Assembly: GCA_947625765.1 (NCBI GenBank)
Contig: CANQPP010000003.1
Span: 30,527 to 94,526, forward strand
Direction: 5' to 3'
From: an uncultured Clostridia bacterium
GTDB taxonomy: Bacteria > Bacillota > Clostridia > Christensenellales > UBA1750
DNA length: 64,000 nt
A model generated the notes under the pieces. The model worked only from the letters and a program-made list of their open reading frames with translations. It had not been told where the DNA came from and made no database searches. Each line of letters opens with the position of its first letter. Position 1 is the stretch's first letter. Both the position numbers and the translations under genes were made by a program. Below, piece by piece: positions 44,210 to 53,193 of this stretch.

Positions 44210-45610
44210 ATGGTGTTCAGCGGCGCCGCCTTTTTGTTTTACTTCCTGCCCCTGGCCTTAGCCCTCAACGCCCTTGCGCCGGGCCGCTGGAAGAACGCCG
44301 CGCTGTTTTTGTGCAGCCTCGTCTTTTACGCCTGGGGCGAGCCGGTGTACGTGCTGCTCCTGCTCTTTTCCTCCGTGGCCGACTACCTCTGCGGCCTGCT
44401 GGCGGAAAGTCAGCGCGGGCGGACCGGGGCCAAATGGGCCTTGGGGTTATCTCTCTTTGTGAACCTCTCCCTGCTCGGGGCGTTCAAGTACGCGGGCCTG
44501 TTCGTTTCCTCCTTCAATACGCTTACGGGCCTGCAGCTCCCCGTGCCGCAGCTGCGGCTGCCCATCGGCATCTCCTTTTATACCTTCCAGACCATGAGCT
44601 ACACCATCGACGTGTACCGCGGCCGCGTCCGCGCCCAGAGGGACTTCATCGCCTTCGCGGCCTTCGTGTCCATGTTCCCCCAGCTGGTAGCCGGGCCCAT
44701 CGTGCGCTATTCGGACATCGAGAACTCCCTGCTCGACCGCCGCGCCACGCTGCGGGACTATTCGGACGGCGCCTGGCGCTTTACCGTCGGGCTCTCCAAG
44801 AAGCTGCTCCTTGCCAACGCGGCGGGGCAGGCCTTCGAGAACATCCGGCAGACCGCCTTTTCTGATCTGGGCGCGGCGGCGGCGTGGCTCGGGATCGTCT
44901 GCTTCTTCTTCCAAATCTACTTCGACTTTTCCGGCTATTCGGACATGGCCGTGGGACTGGGCCGCATGCTGGGCTTCACCTTCCCGGAGAACTTCGACCA
45001 CCCCTACGCCTCCACCAGCGTCACCGAGTTTTGGCGCAGGTGGCACATGAGCCTGTCCGCCTGGTTCCGCGATTACGTCTACATCCCCTTGGGCGGCAAC
45101 CGCAAAGGCCTCAAGCGGCAAATATTGAACCTGCTCATCACCTGGCTGCTCACGGGCCTTTGGCACGGGGCGGGCTGGAACTTCGCGCTGTGGGGGCTGT
45201 ATTATTTCGCCTTCCTTGCCCTGGAGAAGCTCTGGCTGGGAAAGCGGCTGCAAAGGGCCCCCAGGGCCGTCGGCTGGGCCTACACGCTGCTGGTCACGCT
45301 GGTGGGCTGGACGCTGTTCGCCTTCGACAGCGCTCGGGAGGGCGGGCAGTACCTCCTGCGCATGTTCGCGGGCGCGCCGCTGCTTTCCGGCGGCTTCCTC
45401 TACCGCTTCCGCAGCCTGTGGCCGCTGCTGCCGCTCATGGCCCTGGCCGCCTCGCCCCTGCCCGCGCGGCTGTGGGGAATGTGTGCAAAACGCATGGGCG
45501 AGAAGGCCGCGGGCGCGCTGCGGCTGCTGGCCATGGCGGCGCTGCTGCTTTTGTCCATCGCGTCGGTGGCCTCGGGCGGCTATGATCCCTTCCTGTATTT
45601 CCGCTTCTGA
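44210..45610 (+). CDS. MBOAT-family O-acyltransferase (AlgI/PatA type)
   Basis: This 466-residue membrane protein matches AlgI/PatA-like acyltransferases: FYTFQTMSYTIDVYRG, QLVAGPIVRYSDI, the GYSDMAVGLGRMLGF segment, EFWRRWHMSLSAWFRDYVYIPLGG, and the catalytic His region LWHGAGWNFALWG. It passes acetyl groups from the cytoplasm to extracellular polysaccharides. The start at 44210 has AAAGGAGG upstream. The following gene encodes the expected extracytoplasmic partner. Confidence 0.92.
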   Translation: MVFSGAAFLFYFLPLALALNALAPGRWKNAALFLCSLVFYAWGEPVYVLLLLFSSVADYLCGLLAESQRGRTGAKWALGLSLFVNLSLLGAFKYAGLFVSSFNTLTGLQLPVPQLRLPIGISFYTFQTMSYTIDVYRGRVRAQRDFIAFAAFVSMFPQLVAGPIVRYSDIENSLLDRRATLRDYSDGAWRFTVGLSKKLLLANAAGQAFENIRQTAFSDLGAAAAWLGIVCFFFQIYFDFSGYSDMAVGLGRMLGFTFPENFDHPYASTSVTEFWRRWHMSLSAWFRDYVYIPLGGNRKGLKRQILNLLITWLLTGLWHGAGWNFALWGLYYFAFLALEKLWLGKRLQRAPRAVGWAYTLLVTLVGWTLFAFDSAREGGQYLLRMFAGAPLLSGGFLYRFRSLWPLLPLMALAASPLPARLWGMCAKRMGEKAAGALRLLAMAALLLLSIASVASGGYDPFLYFRF

Positions 45611-45647
45611 CCTTTGAACAACTCCCCTTATGAGAGGAGGCTCCCCA

Positions 45648-46766
45648 ATGCGAAAGGTAAGCCTTGCAGGGGCCGCGGCCGTGCTGTTCACGGCGCTGCT
45701 GGTCCTGCCCTCGTTTCTTTCCCTCCTGCTGCCGGACCGCTACGTCTCCGAGCGGGAGCGGCGCGGCCTGCAGCAAAGGCCCACATTCAGCGCCGCCGGC
45801 CTGCTTTCGGGCCGGTACATGCAGGAGCTGGAGACCTACTTTTCCGACCAGCTCCCCCTGCGGGACGGCCTGGCGAGCCTGAACGCGGGCCTCTCCTTCT
45901 GCCTTGGGCAGCGGGAGTTCGCGTCATTTTACGTGGGGGACGGCCGCCTTTTGCAGGCGCAGCGGGGTCTAAACCAGGAGGACATGGAGAAGAACCTTTC
46001 CTATGTGGAGGCGCTGGCCGCCTCCCTGGACGTGCCCGTGACGCTGGCCCTTGCGCCGGGCAGTGCGGAGATCTACCCCGAGGCCCTGCCCTACGGCGGC
46101 ATGGAGGACGATCTCTCCCCCCTCTACGACAGCGCGAAGGGCCGCGCCTTCTCCTTATTGGACCTGCGGCCCGCCCTGCTGGCCCATAAGAACGAGGATA
46201 TCTACTTTAAGACCGACCACCACTGGACGAGCCTGGGGGCCGCATACGCCTGGGCCGCCTATGCGGAACAAAACGGCATCGACGCCCTGCCCCTGGGGGA
46301 ATACGAAGAAAGGCCCTTGAGCGATACGTTCTACGGCACGGGCTGGGCGGCGGTCGGCCTGCCGGGCCTGCCTGCGGACACGCTGTTTTCCTACGACGGC
46401 GGGCAGCCGCTGAAACTCACCCAGAACGGGGATGAAAAGGAGAGGGACGGCCTGCTGTTCGAGGAGCATCTAAACAGCGCCGACCCCTATGCCGTGTATT
46501 TGAACGGCAACCAGCCGCTCATCACCATCCAAGGCGGCGCGGCGAACGGCAGGCGGCTGCTGATCGTCAAGGATTCCTTCGCCAACTGCCTGGCCCAGTT
46601 CGCCGCCACGGATGTGGAGCGGGTGGACCTCATCGACCTGCGCGCCTTCCGGGGCGACGTGGCATCTTACGCCCGGGAAATGGGCGCCACGGAGCTGCTG
46701 GTGCTCTACAACATCAAAAACTTCTGCGAGGATAAAAACCTGTACCTGTTAAAGAAGGGAAGCTGA
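45648..46766 (+). CDS. DHHW-family SGNH-like O-acetylation partner protein
   Basis: This 372-residue protein has an N-terminal signal/anchor helix and an AlgJ/AlgX-like SGNH fold with the DHHW motif YFKTDHHWTSLGAAYAW and a KDSFANCL segment. It likely transfers acetyl groups delivered by the MBOAT protein to a cell-surface polymer. AGAGGAGG lies upstream of the ATG at 45648. The next gene begins in an AT-rich stretch 57 bases later. Confidence 0.88.
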   Translation: MRKVSLAGAAAVLFTALLVLPSFLSLLLPDRYVSERERRGLQQRPTFSAAGLLSGRYMQELETYFSDQLPLRDGLASLNAGLSFCLGQREFASFYVGDGRLLQAQRGLNQEDMEKNLSYVEALAASLDVPVTLALAPGSAEIYPEALPYGGMEDDLSPLYDSAKGRAFSLLDLRPALLAHKNEDIYFKTDHHWTSLGAAYAWAAYAEQNGIDALPLGEYEERPLSDTFYGTGWAAVGLPGLPADTLFSYDGGQPLKLTQNGDEKERDGLLFEEHLNSADPYAVYLNGNQPLITIQGGAANGRRLLIVKDSFANCLAQFAATDVERVDLIDLRAFRGDVASYAREMGATELLVLYNIKNFCEDKNLYLLKKGS

Positions 46767-46823
46767 GGGGACTTACCGATATGACACCCTGCGTGATAAA
46801 TCGGAGTTGATCGAGGTAACTAT

Positions 46824-47672
46824 ATGGAAGGAAGAATAAAATACGGTCCCAATAACTTGTGTATTGCGATATTCTCGCTTTGTTTATCGGCAAGGTTTGT
46901 AGAATATTTTCTGATCGAAACAGATAAAACGGCTATTGGTGAAAATGTGCTTCATAAAGCAGCCGGAATCATCATGCTGGCGTTGGCATTGAAAAGGATA
47001 GGGCTTTCATGGAGCGATATTGGATTTCAAAGAAACAGTTTCGGAAGAAGTATTTTGAAAGGGCTGCTATTAGGAAGCATTTGCTTTTCTGTTTCGTTTA
47101 GTTTAGAATTGGCAATTTTAGCTTTGCAAGGCGATCCGGCACATTTAGAAATATATATCAGCAGTTTTTCTTTAACCGGCTCTCAAATAAAAAATACCGG
47201 TTTCGTTTTCTTTTTACTATGTGTACTATTCAATATCGTCAATGTATTGATGGAGGAAGGTGTTTTTCGTGGTCTGTTTATTAAAACGCTTTCCGATACA
47301 AAACCATTTATGCAAGCGAATTTTATTGCAGCATTTTTATTTGGTATTTGGCACGTAGTGATGCCGATCAGAAGCTATGTGAATGGAGAGATGTCATTTG
47401 CGGCAATGGTCATGATGGGCATCGGTTATAGTATCCTTGCCGGAATTATGGGAATCAAATGGGGACTTCTTTATCGAATAACAGGAAATATATGGGCTGG
47501 ACTTGGAGAACACCTGTTTAATAATACTGTTGCTACAAACATGCTACATGTCGTTTCACTAAATGGTACAGACGAATTACAAATCGTCCGAATTATGGTT
47601 GCACAAATTATTTCCTTTGCTTTTGTTTTGGTAATTTATCATTATCACGGAAACAGACGGGGAAATAGATAA
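46824..47672 (+). CDS. CPBP-family intramembrane metalloprotease in an AT-rich patch
   Basis: This 282-residue membrane protein has the CPBP/Abi motifs: EEGVFRG (EExxxR), FGIWHVV (FxxxH) and EHLFNN (HxxxN). The family includes CaaX-type proteases and bacteriocin self-immunity proteins. GAGGT lies before the ATG. The coding sequence is visibly more AT-rich than its neighbours, which suggests recent horizontal transfer. It ends at the terminator at 47699. Confidence 0.88.
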   Translation: MEGRIKYGPNNLCIAIFSLCLSARFVEYFLIETDKTAIGENVLHKAAGIIMLALALKRIGLSWSDIGFQRNSFGRSILKGLLLGSICFSVSFSLELAILALQGDPAHLEIYISSFSLTGSQIKNTGFVFFLLCVLFNIVNVLMEEGVFRGLFIKTLSDTKPFMQANFIAAFLFGIWHVVMPIRSYVNGEMSFAAMVMMGIGYSILAGIMGIKWGLLYRITGNIWAGLGEHLFNNTVATNMLHVVSLNGTDELQIVRIMVAQIISFAFVLVIYHYHGNRRGNR

Positions 47673-47698
47673 ATTTTAATATGCGCACTTCTATACAT

Positions 47699-47730
47699 AA
47701 AAGCAGACGTTTCTTCGTCTGCTTTTGCTG
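47699..47730. terminator. Bidirectional terminator after the CPBP gene
   Basis: AAAAGCAGACG and its complement around a TTTCTTC loop, with T and A tracts on both sides. Confidence 0.8.
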
Positions 47731-47764
47731 TTTTATGCGGGGCTGCCTGACGCTTCCCCTTTTT

Positions 47765-48958
47765 TCACGCTTCCTTTTCCCCGGAAAAGTAGCTCTCCCC
47801 GCTCCCTGGGATGCGCAGGCACAGGCTTAGGATCAGCAGCGCCAGCGCCGTCCAGAAGAAGCAGACGAACATGCCGTGAAGGTCGATGTGCTCGGCCAGC
47901 TGCCCGGCCAGGTTGGTCAGCAGCACGCCGCCCAAGGACTTGACCGTGGCGATGGCGCTTAAGGCCGTGGTGGCGTACTTGCCGCCCGTCAGTGTGAGGA
48001 CGACCTTGAGCGTTGCCATGATGAACAGCATGGTCGTGACCGACTTGGTGAGTATGAGCAGCGCGCAGACGAGGGCCGTGTTTTCCAAAAAGGCATAGGC
48101 CACGGTCTGCACGACCAAAAGAAGGGTGTTGAAGAACAAGATCTGCCGCCCGCTCAGGCGGTCCATGAAGCGGTCGGAGAGGAAGATGAGCGGTATCTCC
48201 ATCAGCGTGCCCAGGAACAGGATCGTCCCCGCCAGGGACGTGCCGATCCTTTCGTTTAAGAGCAGGGGAACGTAGGTGCCGCTGGCGGAGGTCAGGCCCG
48301 AAAAGAAGAAGCAGAACGCGGCAAAGCCGAGCAGCGGCAGGGGGAAGGCGGCCCTCTGCCCCGCCCGCTTCTCCTTGGAGGGCTTATCGGCCGGGCGTTC
48401 GTCCTTTAGGCCCGTCCAGTGGAAGCCTAAACAGGTCGCCCCGGCGGCCAGGGCGAACAGGACGAACAGCCATAAGGCATACCCTGCGTCCAGCACCATG
48501 CCCGCGACCTGCGTGCCCGCCGCGTACCCGACGGCGCCCCACAGCCGCAAAACGCCGTAGCGGTAGGGACTGGCGAAGGCCGGCTGCTCGCACACCGGGT
48601 TCACGCTGTTTAGGAACGCCATGGAAAGGCCGTTCAAGGCGAACAAAGCCGCCGTGTTCTTGGTGCAGCCAAAGAGGATGCCGAAAAGGGCGGATAGGGC
48701 CAGCAGCAGCACGCTCAGCCTTTTGCGCCAGCCCGTGCGGTCGTAGAGCAACCCCAGGATGGGCTGGGCGATCATGGTGAACAGCCCCGACGCGGAGACG
48801 ATGAAGGAGATCTCCCCCGTGGTCTTGCCGTTGCCGGACAGATAGACCGACAGCATGGAGCCGAACACGGCCATGGAAAAGAAGTAGAAGAAATAGATGG
48901 AGGAGTAACTCAGGTACCCCCGGACCCTTTTGCCTGTGCCGGCCATCTTTAGCGCCAC
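47765..48958 (-). CDS. MFS transporter
   Basis: This 397-residue protein has about 12 hydrophobic helices and MFS loop motifs (GLLYDRTGWRKRLS, LSDRFMDRLSG, CEQPAFASPYRYGVLRLWGAVGY) that recall the sugar (LacY/nucleoside symporter-like) branch. It stands alone; no substrate can be named. The terminator at 48967-49003 separates it from the Fe-ADH gene. Confidence 0.82.
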   Translation of the reverse strand: MALKMAGTGKRVRGYLSYSSIYFFYFFSMAVFGSMLSVYLSGNGKTTGEISFIVSASGLFTMIAQPILGLLYDRTGWRKRLSVLLLALSALFGILFGCTKNTAALFALNGLSMAFLNSVNPVCEQPAFASPYRYGVLRLWGAVGYAAGTQVAGMVLDAGYALWLFVLFALAAGATCLGFHWTGLKDERPADKPSKEKRAGQRAAFPLPLLGFAAFCFFFSGLTSASGTYVPLLLNERIGTSLAGTILFLGTLMEIPLIFLSDRFMDRLSGRQILFFNTLLLVVQTVAYAFLENTALVCALLILTKSVTTMLFIMATLKVVLTLTGGKYATTALSAIATVKSLGGVLLTNLAGQLAEHIDLHGMFVCFFWTALALLILSLCLRIPGSGESYFSGEKEA

Positions 48959-48966
48959 ATCCTTTC

Positions 48967-49003
48967 AAAAGCGGCCCTTGAAGAAAAGGGCCGCTTTTTC
49001 TAT
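48967..49003 (-). terminator. Terminator of the iron-ADH gene
   Basis: AAAAGCGGCCCTT pairs with its complement around GAAGA, with A/T tracts on both sides. Confidence 0.85.
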
Positions 49004-49017
49004 CCCGCCCAAGCGCC

Positions 49018-50181
49018 CTACTTGTAGGCGTTTTGGAAAATGGTGAGGTAATCCTCGTCGGACAGCGGCAGCGGATCGGCGGAGATGTCGCCGCCCAGCA
49101 CCTTATGGACCTTCGCGGGGTAGAGCTTCAGCTCCTCTTCCGTGATGCCTTCCGCACTCATCTTGAGCTCCCCGCAGCCGATGGAGGAAATGAGGGCGTC
49201 CAGCGCCTTCACGAAGTCCTGGCCGGAGGCGGGCCTCTCCACGCCCATCGCCCTTGCCATCTTGAGCATCGGCTCCTCGGCGGCCCTGCGGTCGGCGAAG
49301 AAGCCGTAGTAGGCGTGGGCGATCTCGATCAGCCCGGCGCCGTGGATCAGCTCGTCGTGGAAGCTGCCCATGACGTGCTCCATGGTGTGGGCGGAGGTGC
49401 ACAGCATGTAGTAGCCCGCAAACGTGTTGGCGTAGGCCATCATCTCCCGGGCCTCTTTATCGTTCCCGTCCGCGACGGCGCGGGGCAGGTACTTGGCCAC
49501 AAGCTCTATGGTCTTTAGGGCGAACATCTCCGCCATGGGGTGCGCGTTCCGGTTGACCATCGTCTCGGAGGCGTGGAAGAAGGCGTCCATGCCCTGGTAC
49601 GCGGTGAGCTTCGCAGGGACGCTTGCCATCAGCTCGCTGTCGACCACGGAGAGCGTGGGGAACATGGAGGGGAAGAAGATGCCCGTCTTTTCCTGCGTGC
49701 TGTCGTTGGTGATCACGGAGGCCATGTCGACCTCGCTGGCCGTCCCGGCGGAGGTGGTGATGCAGACGATGGGAAGGGCCGGCTTCGGCGCCTCTTTCTT
49801 CCCACCCGCCGCGCTCAGGGAATAATCCCAGATGTCGCCGGGGTTTGCTGCCATCAGCGCGATGCACTTGGCGCAGTCCATGACCGAGCCGCCGCCCAGG
49901 GCGAGCACGAAGTCGCAGCCGTTTTCCTTCACCGCCCGCGCGCCGTCCATGACGTTTTTGTCCGTGGGGTTGGGGCGGATCTCATCAAACAGCGTGTGGG
50001 CAACGCCCGCCGCCTCCAGCTCCTTCTCCGTGCGGGCAAGGTAGCCGTATTTCTTGACCGAGCTGCCGTTGGAGGTGACGATCAGGGCCTTCTTCCCGGG
50101 AAGGGCTTCCTTATGCAGGTCGTTCAGCCTGCCGGGGCCAAAGAGCACCCGAACGGCGTTTTCGTGCGTCCAGTTGTACAT
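49018..50181 (-). CDS. Iron-containing (group III) alcohol dehydrogenase
   Basis: This 387-residue enzyme has the NAD(P)-binding GGGSVMDCAKC segment, TTSAGTASEV, and metal ligands in GMDAFFHASET and CTSAHTMEHVMGSFHDELIHGAG. It resembles butanol or 1,2-propanediol dehydrogenases. It is divergent from an AraC-family gene, its likely regulator. AAGGAGG precedes the start. Confidence 0.9.
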   Translation of the reverse strand: MYNWTHENAVRVLFGPGRLNDLHKEALPGKKALIVTSNGSSVKKYGYLARTEKELEAAGVAHTLFDEIRPNPTDKNVMDGARAVKENGCDFVLALGGGSVMDCAKCIALMAANPGDIWDYSLSAAGGKKEAPKPALPIVCITTSAGTASEVDMASVITNDSTQEKTGIFFPSMFPTLSVVDSELMASVPAKLTAYQGMDAFFHASETMVNRNAHPMAEMFALKTIELVAKYLPRAVADGNDKEAREMMAYANTFAGYYMLCTSAHTMEHVMGSFHDELIHGAGLIEIAHAYYGFFADRRAAEEPMLKMARAMGVERPASGQDFVKALDALISSIGCGELKMSAEGITEEELKLYPAKVHKVLGGDISADPLPLSDEDYLTIFQNAYK

Positions 50182-50324
50182 GGGGTTTTCTCCTCCTTGC
50201 GTTTGTCTTGATGGAAAAAAGCATACTCCCTTTCCCCAAGCAAAACAGCGGCGTATCTTAAGAAATATACTGACTTTTTCTCATATCTGTGTTAGGATAG
50301 GGAGCGGGGAGGGGATAAAACGCC

Positions 50325-51266
50325 ATGACGATCGAGGACGCGATCCAAAAGCTGGGGGACGAGTTCCCACGCCTCAACTGGGCCTTTCTGCCGGAGAACA
50401 TACGGCAGAGGGACGAGGTCATGTCCTACTGGCCGGGCGGCAAGGACGAGGACGTGATGGTCTGCGTGCTCAAGGCCCGGCACGCGCACGAGGTCTTTCA
50501 CCGCCAGGACTTCTTCTTTCTGAACTTCGCCTACCGCCGGGATTACCAGGCTTTGAGCCTGCGCTCGGACAACCTGATGACCATCAGGGAAAACGACTGC
50601 TACATCGGCCAGCCCTTCAGCGGGTACGCGATCCGGGGCGACAGCGACAAAGAGGACATCGTGATCGTCGGCGTGCTCATCCGGCGGGAGGCCTTCTTCC
50701 GCGAGTATCTCTCCACGCTCAGCGTGGACGATTCCCTGTTCCACTTCTTTTTGGGGCCGCAGACGGACTTCTTCTCCGAGGACAGGCTCCATCTCTCCTT
50801 CCCTTCCGGCCACCCCTTCCGCAGGCTGCTGGAGCTGATGGTGCTGGAATATGCGGACAAGAAGGAGGACAGCCAGGCGATCCTAAAGCCCATGACGCTG
50901 GCGCTGCTCATGCACGTGGCCAGGGAATACCGAAGGAGGGCTCCCGGGACCGAGGGGCTCTCCCTCGCCGACCGCATCCTGCGCTACATCGCCGAGCACG
51001 CCGCCGACGCGACGCTGGGCGGCGTCGCCGCCCGCTTTTCCTATCACCCCAATTACATCTCCACTTTGCTCAAACAGAAAACGGGCCGCACGTTTTCCCG
51101 GCTGCTCCTGGAGCAGCGGATGGACAGGGCGCTGGCGCTCTTAAAGAGCACCGGCCTTTCCGTGGAGGAGGTCGCCGCCATGGTGGGCTACAACGACGCC
51201 AGCAACTTTTACCGGGCGTTCCGGGGCTATTACCACGTCTCGCCCCGGGAATACTTCCGCGTATAA
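50325..51266 (+). CDS. AraC-family regulator
   Basis: This 313-residue protein has an N-terminal ligand-binding domain and a C-terminal AraC DNA-binding domain with two helix-turn-helices (LGGVAARFSYHPNYISTLL and VEEVAAMVGYNDASNFYRAF ending FRGYYHVSPREY). It faces the Fe-ADH gene and likely controls it, but the effector is unknown. GGGAGGGG precedes the start. A palindrome-free 140-base intergenic region holds both promoters. Confidence 0.9.
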   Translation: MTIEDAIQKLGDEFPRLNWAFLPENIRQRDEVMSYWPGGKDEDVMVCVLKARHAHEVFHRQDFFFLNFAYRRDYQALSLRSDNLMTIRENDCYIGQPFSGYAIRGDSDKEDIVIVGVLIRREAFFREYLSTLSVDDSLFHFFLGPQTDFFSEDRLHLSFPSGHPFRRLLELMVLEYADKKEDSQAILKPMTLALLMHVAREYRRRAPGTEGLSLADRILRYIAEHAADATLGGVAARFSYHPNYISTLLKQKTGRTFSRLLLEQRMDRALALLKSTGLSVEEVAAMVGYNDASNFYRAFRGYYHVSPREYFRV

Positions 51267-51307
51267 CGGCGCTTCTGCTTCCAGTTTTCCATAAAGAGAA
51301 GCAAAAG

Positions 51308-51346
51308 AGGACCGCCCCGGCGATGCCGGAGCGGTCCCTTTTAAGT
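51308..51346. terminator. Bidirectional terminator between the AraC and kdgK genes
   Basis: GACCGCCCCGGC pairs with its near-complement around GAT and is followed by TTTTAAG on the plus strand and TCTTTTG on the reverse. Confidence 0.8.
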
Positions 51347-51367
51347 TTGGAAGGGAAAGTGAGCCTT

Positions 51368-52396
51368 TTACCTCTGGACGCGGCCGGAGGCGTTGCCCTT
51401 CATCAGGTTCTTGACCTCGTCCAGGGAGACCATGTTGTAGTCGCCCTCGATGGTGTGCTTGAGCGCGGAGGCCGCGGCCGCGAACTCCACGGCGCCCTGG
51501 TTGTCGTAGCCGTTGCGCAGGGCGTAGATGAGGCCGGAGCCGAAGCTGTCGCCGCCGCCCACGCGGTCCACGATGTGGATGGCGTACTTCTTGGAGACGG
51601 AGATCTCGCCGGTCTCCGCGTCGTAGAGCATGCCGGACCAGTTGTTGTCGGAGGCGGAGATGCTCTCGCGCAGGGTGATGGCGATCTTCTTGCAGCCGAA
51701 GCGGTCCACCAGCTGCTTAGCCACGGACTTATAGCCCTCAACGCTCAGCTTGCCGCTGTTGATGTCGGTGGCGTCGGCATGGATGCCGAACACGTCCGCG
51801 GAGTCCTCCTCGTTGGCGATCAGCACGTCCACGTAGGGCACCAGCTCGCTCATCACCTGGCCGGCCTTCTCGCGGGACCAGAGGTTCTTGCGGTAGTTGA
51901 GGTCGCAGGAGATGGTGATGCCGCGGGCCTTGGCGGCCTTGCAGGCCTCCAGCGTCACGGCCGCAGCGCCGTCGGAGATAGCGGGGGTGATGCCGGTCCA
52001 GTGCAGCCAGGTGGCGTCGGCCAGGATCTTGTCCCAGTCGAAATCGCCGGGCTTCACGGCGGACATGGCGGAATACTTGCGGTCATAGACCACCTTGGAG
52101 GGACGCATGGACGCGCCCTTCTCGCAGTAGTAGATGCCCAGGCGCTCGCCCTGGCGGGGAGACATGGAGGTGTCCACGCCGAACCAGCGCAGGGAGTTGA
52201 GGCACGCATCGCCTATGGGATTCTTGGGGATGGCGCAGACGAAGGCCGCATCCTCGCCGTAGTTGGCCAGGGAAACGGAGACGTTCGCCTCCGCGCCGCC
52301 GAACACCACGTCGAAGGTGTGGGTCTGGTGCAGACGATAGTAGCCCGGAGGGGACAGGCGAAGCATGACCTCGCCGAAGCATACGACCTTACCCAT
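51368..52396 (-). CDS. kdgK: 2-keto-3-deoxygluconate kinase (PfkB family)
   Basis: This 342-residue PfkB kinase has GGAEANVSVSLANYGED near the N-terminus and the ATP/catalytic motif VGGGDSFGSGLIYA with the catalytic Asp. Overall similarity is best to KDG kinases of uronate and pectin breakdown, which make KDPG for aldolase cleavage; fructokinase activity cannot be excluded. AAGGAGG precedes the ATG. It is monocistronic here. Confidence 0.85.
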   Translation of the reverse strand: MGKVVCFGEVMLRLSPPGYYRLHQTHTFDVVFGGAEANVSVSLANYGEDAAFVCAIPKNPIGDACLNSLRWFGVDTSMSPRQGERLGIYYCEKGASMRPSKVVYDRKYSAMSAVKPGDFDWDKILADATWLHWTGITPAISDGAAAVTLEACKAAKARGITISCDLNYRKNLWSREKAGQVMSELVPYVDVLIANEEDSADVFGIHADATDINSGKLSVEGYKSVAKQLVDRFGCKKIAITLRESISASDNNWSGMLYDAETGEISVSKKYAIHIVDRVGGGDSFGSGLIYALRNGYDNQGAVEFAAAASALKHTIEGDYNMVSLDEVKNLMKGNASGRVQR

Positions 52397-52674
52397 GGTT
52401 GAAGTTCCTCCTTTTATCGCTTGTCGTTTTTTCTGTGAAAGGTCATCCGGCCCTTCTTTTCCCTTTAATACTAATCCACAAAAACCCGGCTGTCAATCGT
52501 TTTTAAGCAAGGCTCCCGCATGGCGGAACATGGTCGGTCAAAGGTGGATCCTGCCAGCGGAACGGGTATGGATCTCCCCGCATAAGGCGCCCCGGACGGG
52601 GGCACAGTAAGTGCGGCCGGCCCCGTCATAAGGGCAGGCCGGATATCACCAACTGAAACGGGAGGTCATTTGCC

Positions 52675-52857
52675 ATGGACGAGAGCCGTGTCTACGGGCA
52701 GCAGCACATCTGCTGCAAGGTGGAAAGCTGCGTTTACAACGATCTGCGCAACGGCCGCTGCACGCTGGAAAGCATCACCGTGCAGCCCAACTGCGACTGC
52801 CACAGCGGCGAGGCCGCCGACGAATGCTGGTGCGGCGACTACAAGTGCAAGGACTAA
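52675..52857 (+). CDS. DUF1540 Cys-rich protein
   Basis: This 60-residue protein has the DUF1540 pattern: CCKVESCVYNDLRNGRCTLESI ending in CWCGDYKC, eight Cys suited to metal binding. It is common in spore-formers and some members are spore-associated; function unknown. GGGAGG precedes the ATG. The 278 bases before it hold no supported gene, only a short GGCCGGCC-type hairpin. Confidence 0.82.
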   Translation: MDESRVYGQQHICCKVESCVYNDLRNGRCTLESITVQPNCDCHSGEAADECWCGDYKCKD

Positions 52858-52866
52858 AAGGACCTT

Positions 52867-52905
52867 AAGCAAAAGGCTCCGCTCATCCGGAGCCTTTTGC
52901 TTTGC
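52867..52905 (+). terminator. Terminator after the DUF1540 gene
   Basis: AAGCAAAAGGCTCCG and its perfect complement form a long stem with a 5-base loop and a T-rich tail. Confidence 0.85.
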
Positions 52906-52978
52906 CCATCTTTCCTCCCCTTTTCGGGCGAAAGAGCGGCCGCAGACAAACTTTTCCGCGATTTCGCAAAAATTCTCC

Positions 52979-53007
52979 TTGCATTTTGCCTCAACTGCTG
53001 TTATACT
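52979..53007 (+). promoter_or_regulatory. tRNA-Thr promoter
   Basis: TTGCAT and TATACT separated by 17 bases, 28 bases before the tRNA. Confidence 0.75.
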
Positions 53008-53035
53008 ATCCCTTGTTCCGACGGTCGTCGGGCGT

Positions 53036-53111
53036 GCTGATGTAGCTCAGTCGGTAGAGCACCTCATTGGTAATGAGGAGGTAGGCAGTTCGAATCTGCT
53101 CATCAGCTCCA
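53036..53111 (+). tRNA. tRNA-Thr (anticodon GGT)
   Basis: A 76-base cloverleaf: acceptor GCTGATG/CATCAGC, D-arm AGCTCAGTCGGTAGAGC, anticodon loop TTGGTAA between CCTCA and TGAGG, T-arm AGTTCGAATCT, discriminator T and an encoded CCA end. Confidence 0.97.
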
Positions 53112-53120
53112 TTTTTTTAT

Positions 53121-53160
53121 GAAGGACCTGCCGCGGCGAAAAACGCGGCAGGCCCTTTTC
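53121..53160 (+). terminator. Terminator after tRNA-Thr
   Basis: GGACCTGCCGCG pairs with CGCGGCAGGCCC around an A-rich loop, followed by TTTT. It lies over the 5' extension of the nfo reading frame, supporting the later nfo start. Confidence 0.75.
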
Positions 53161-53193
53161 GCTTCCCTTTCGCTAAAAAGGAGGCCCGCTCAA

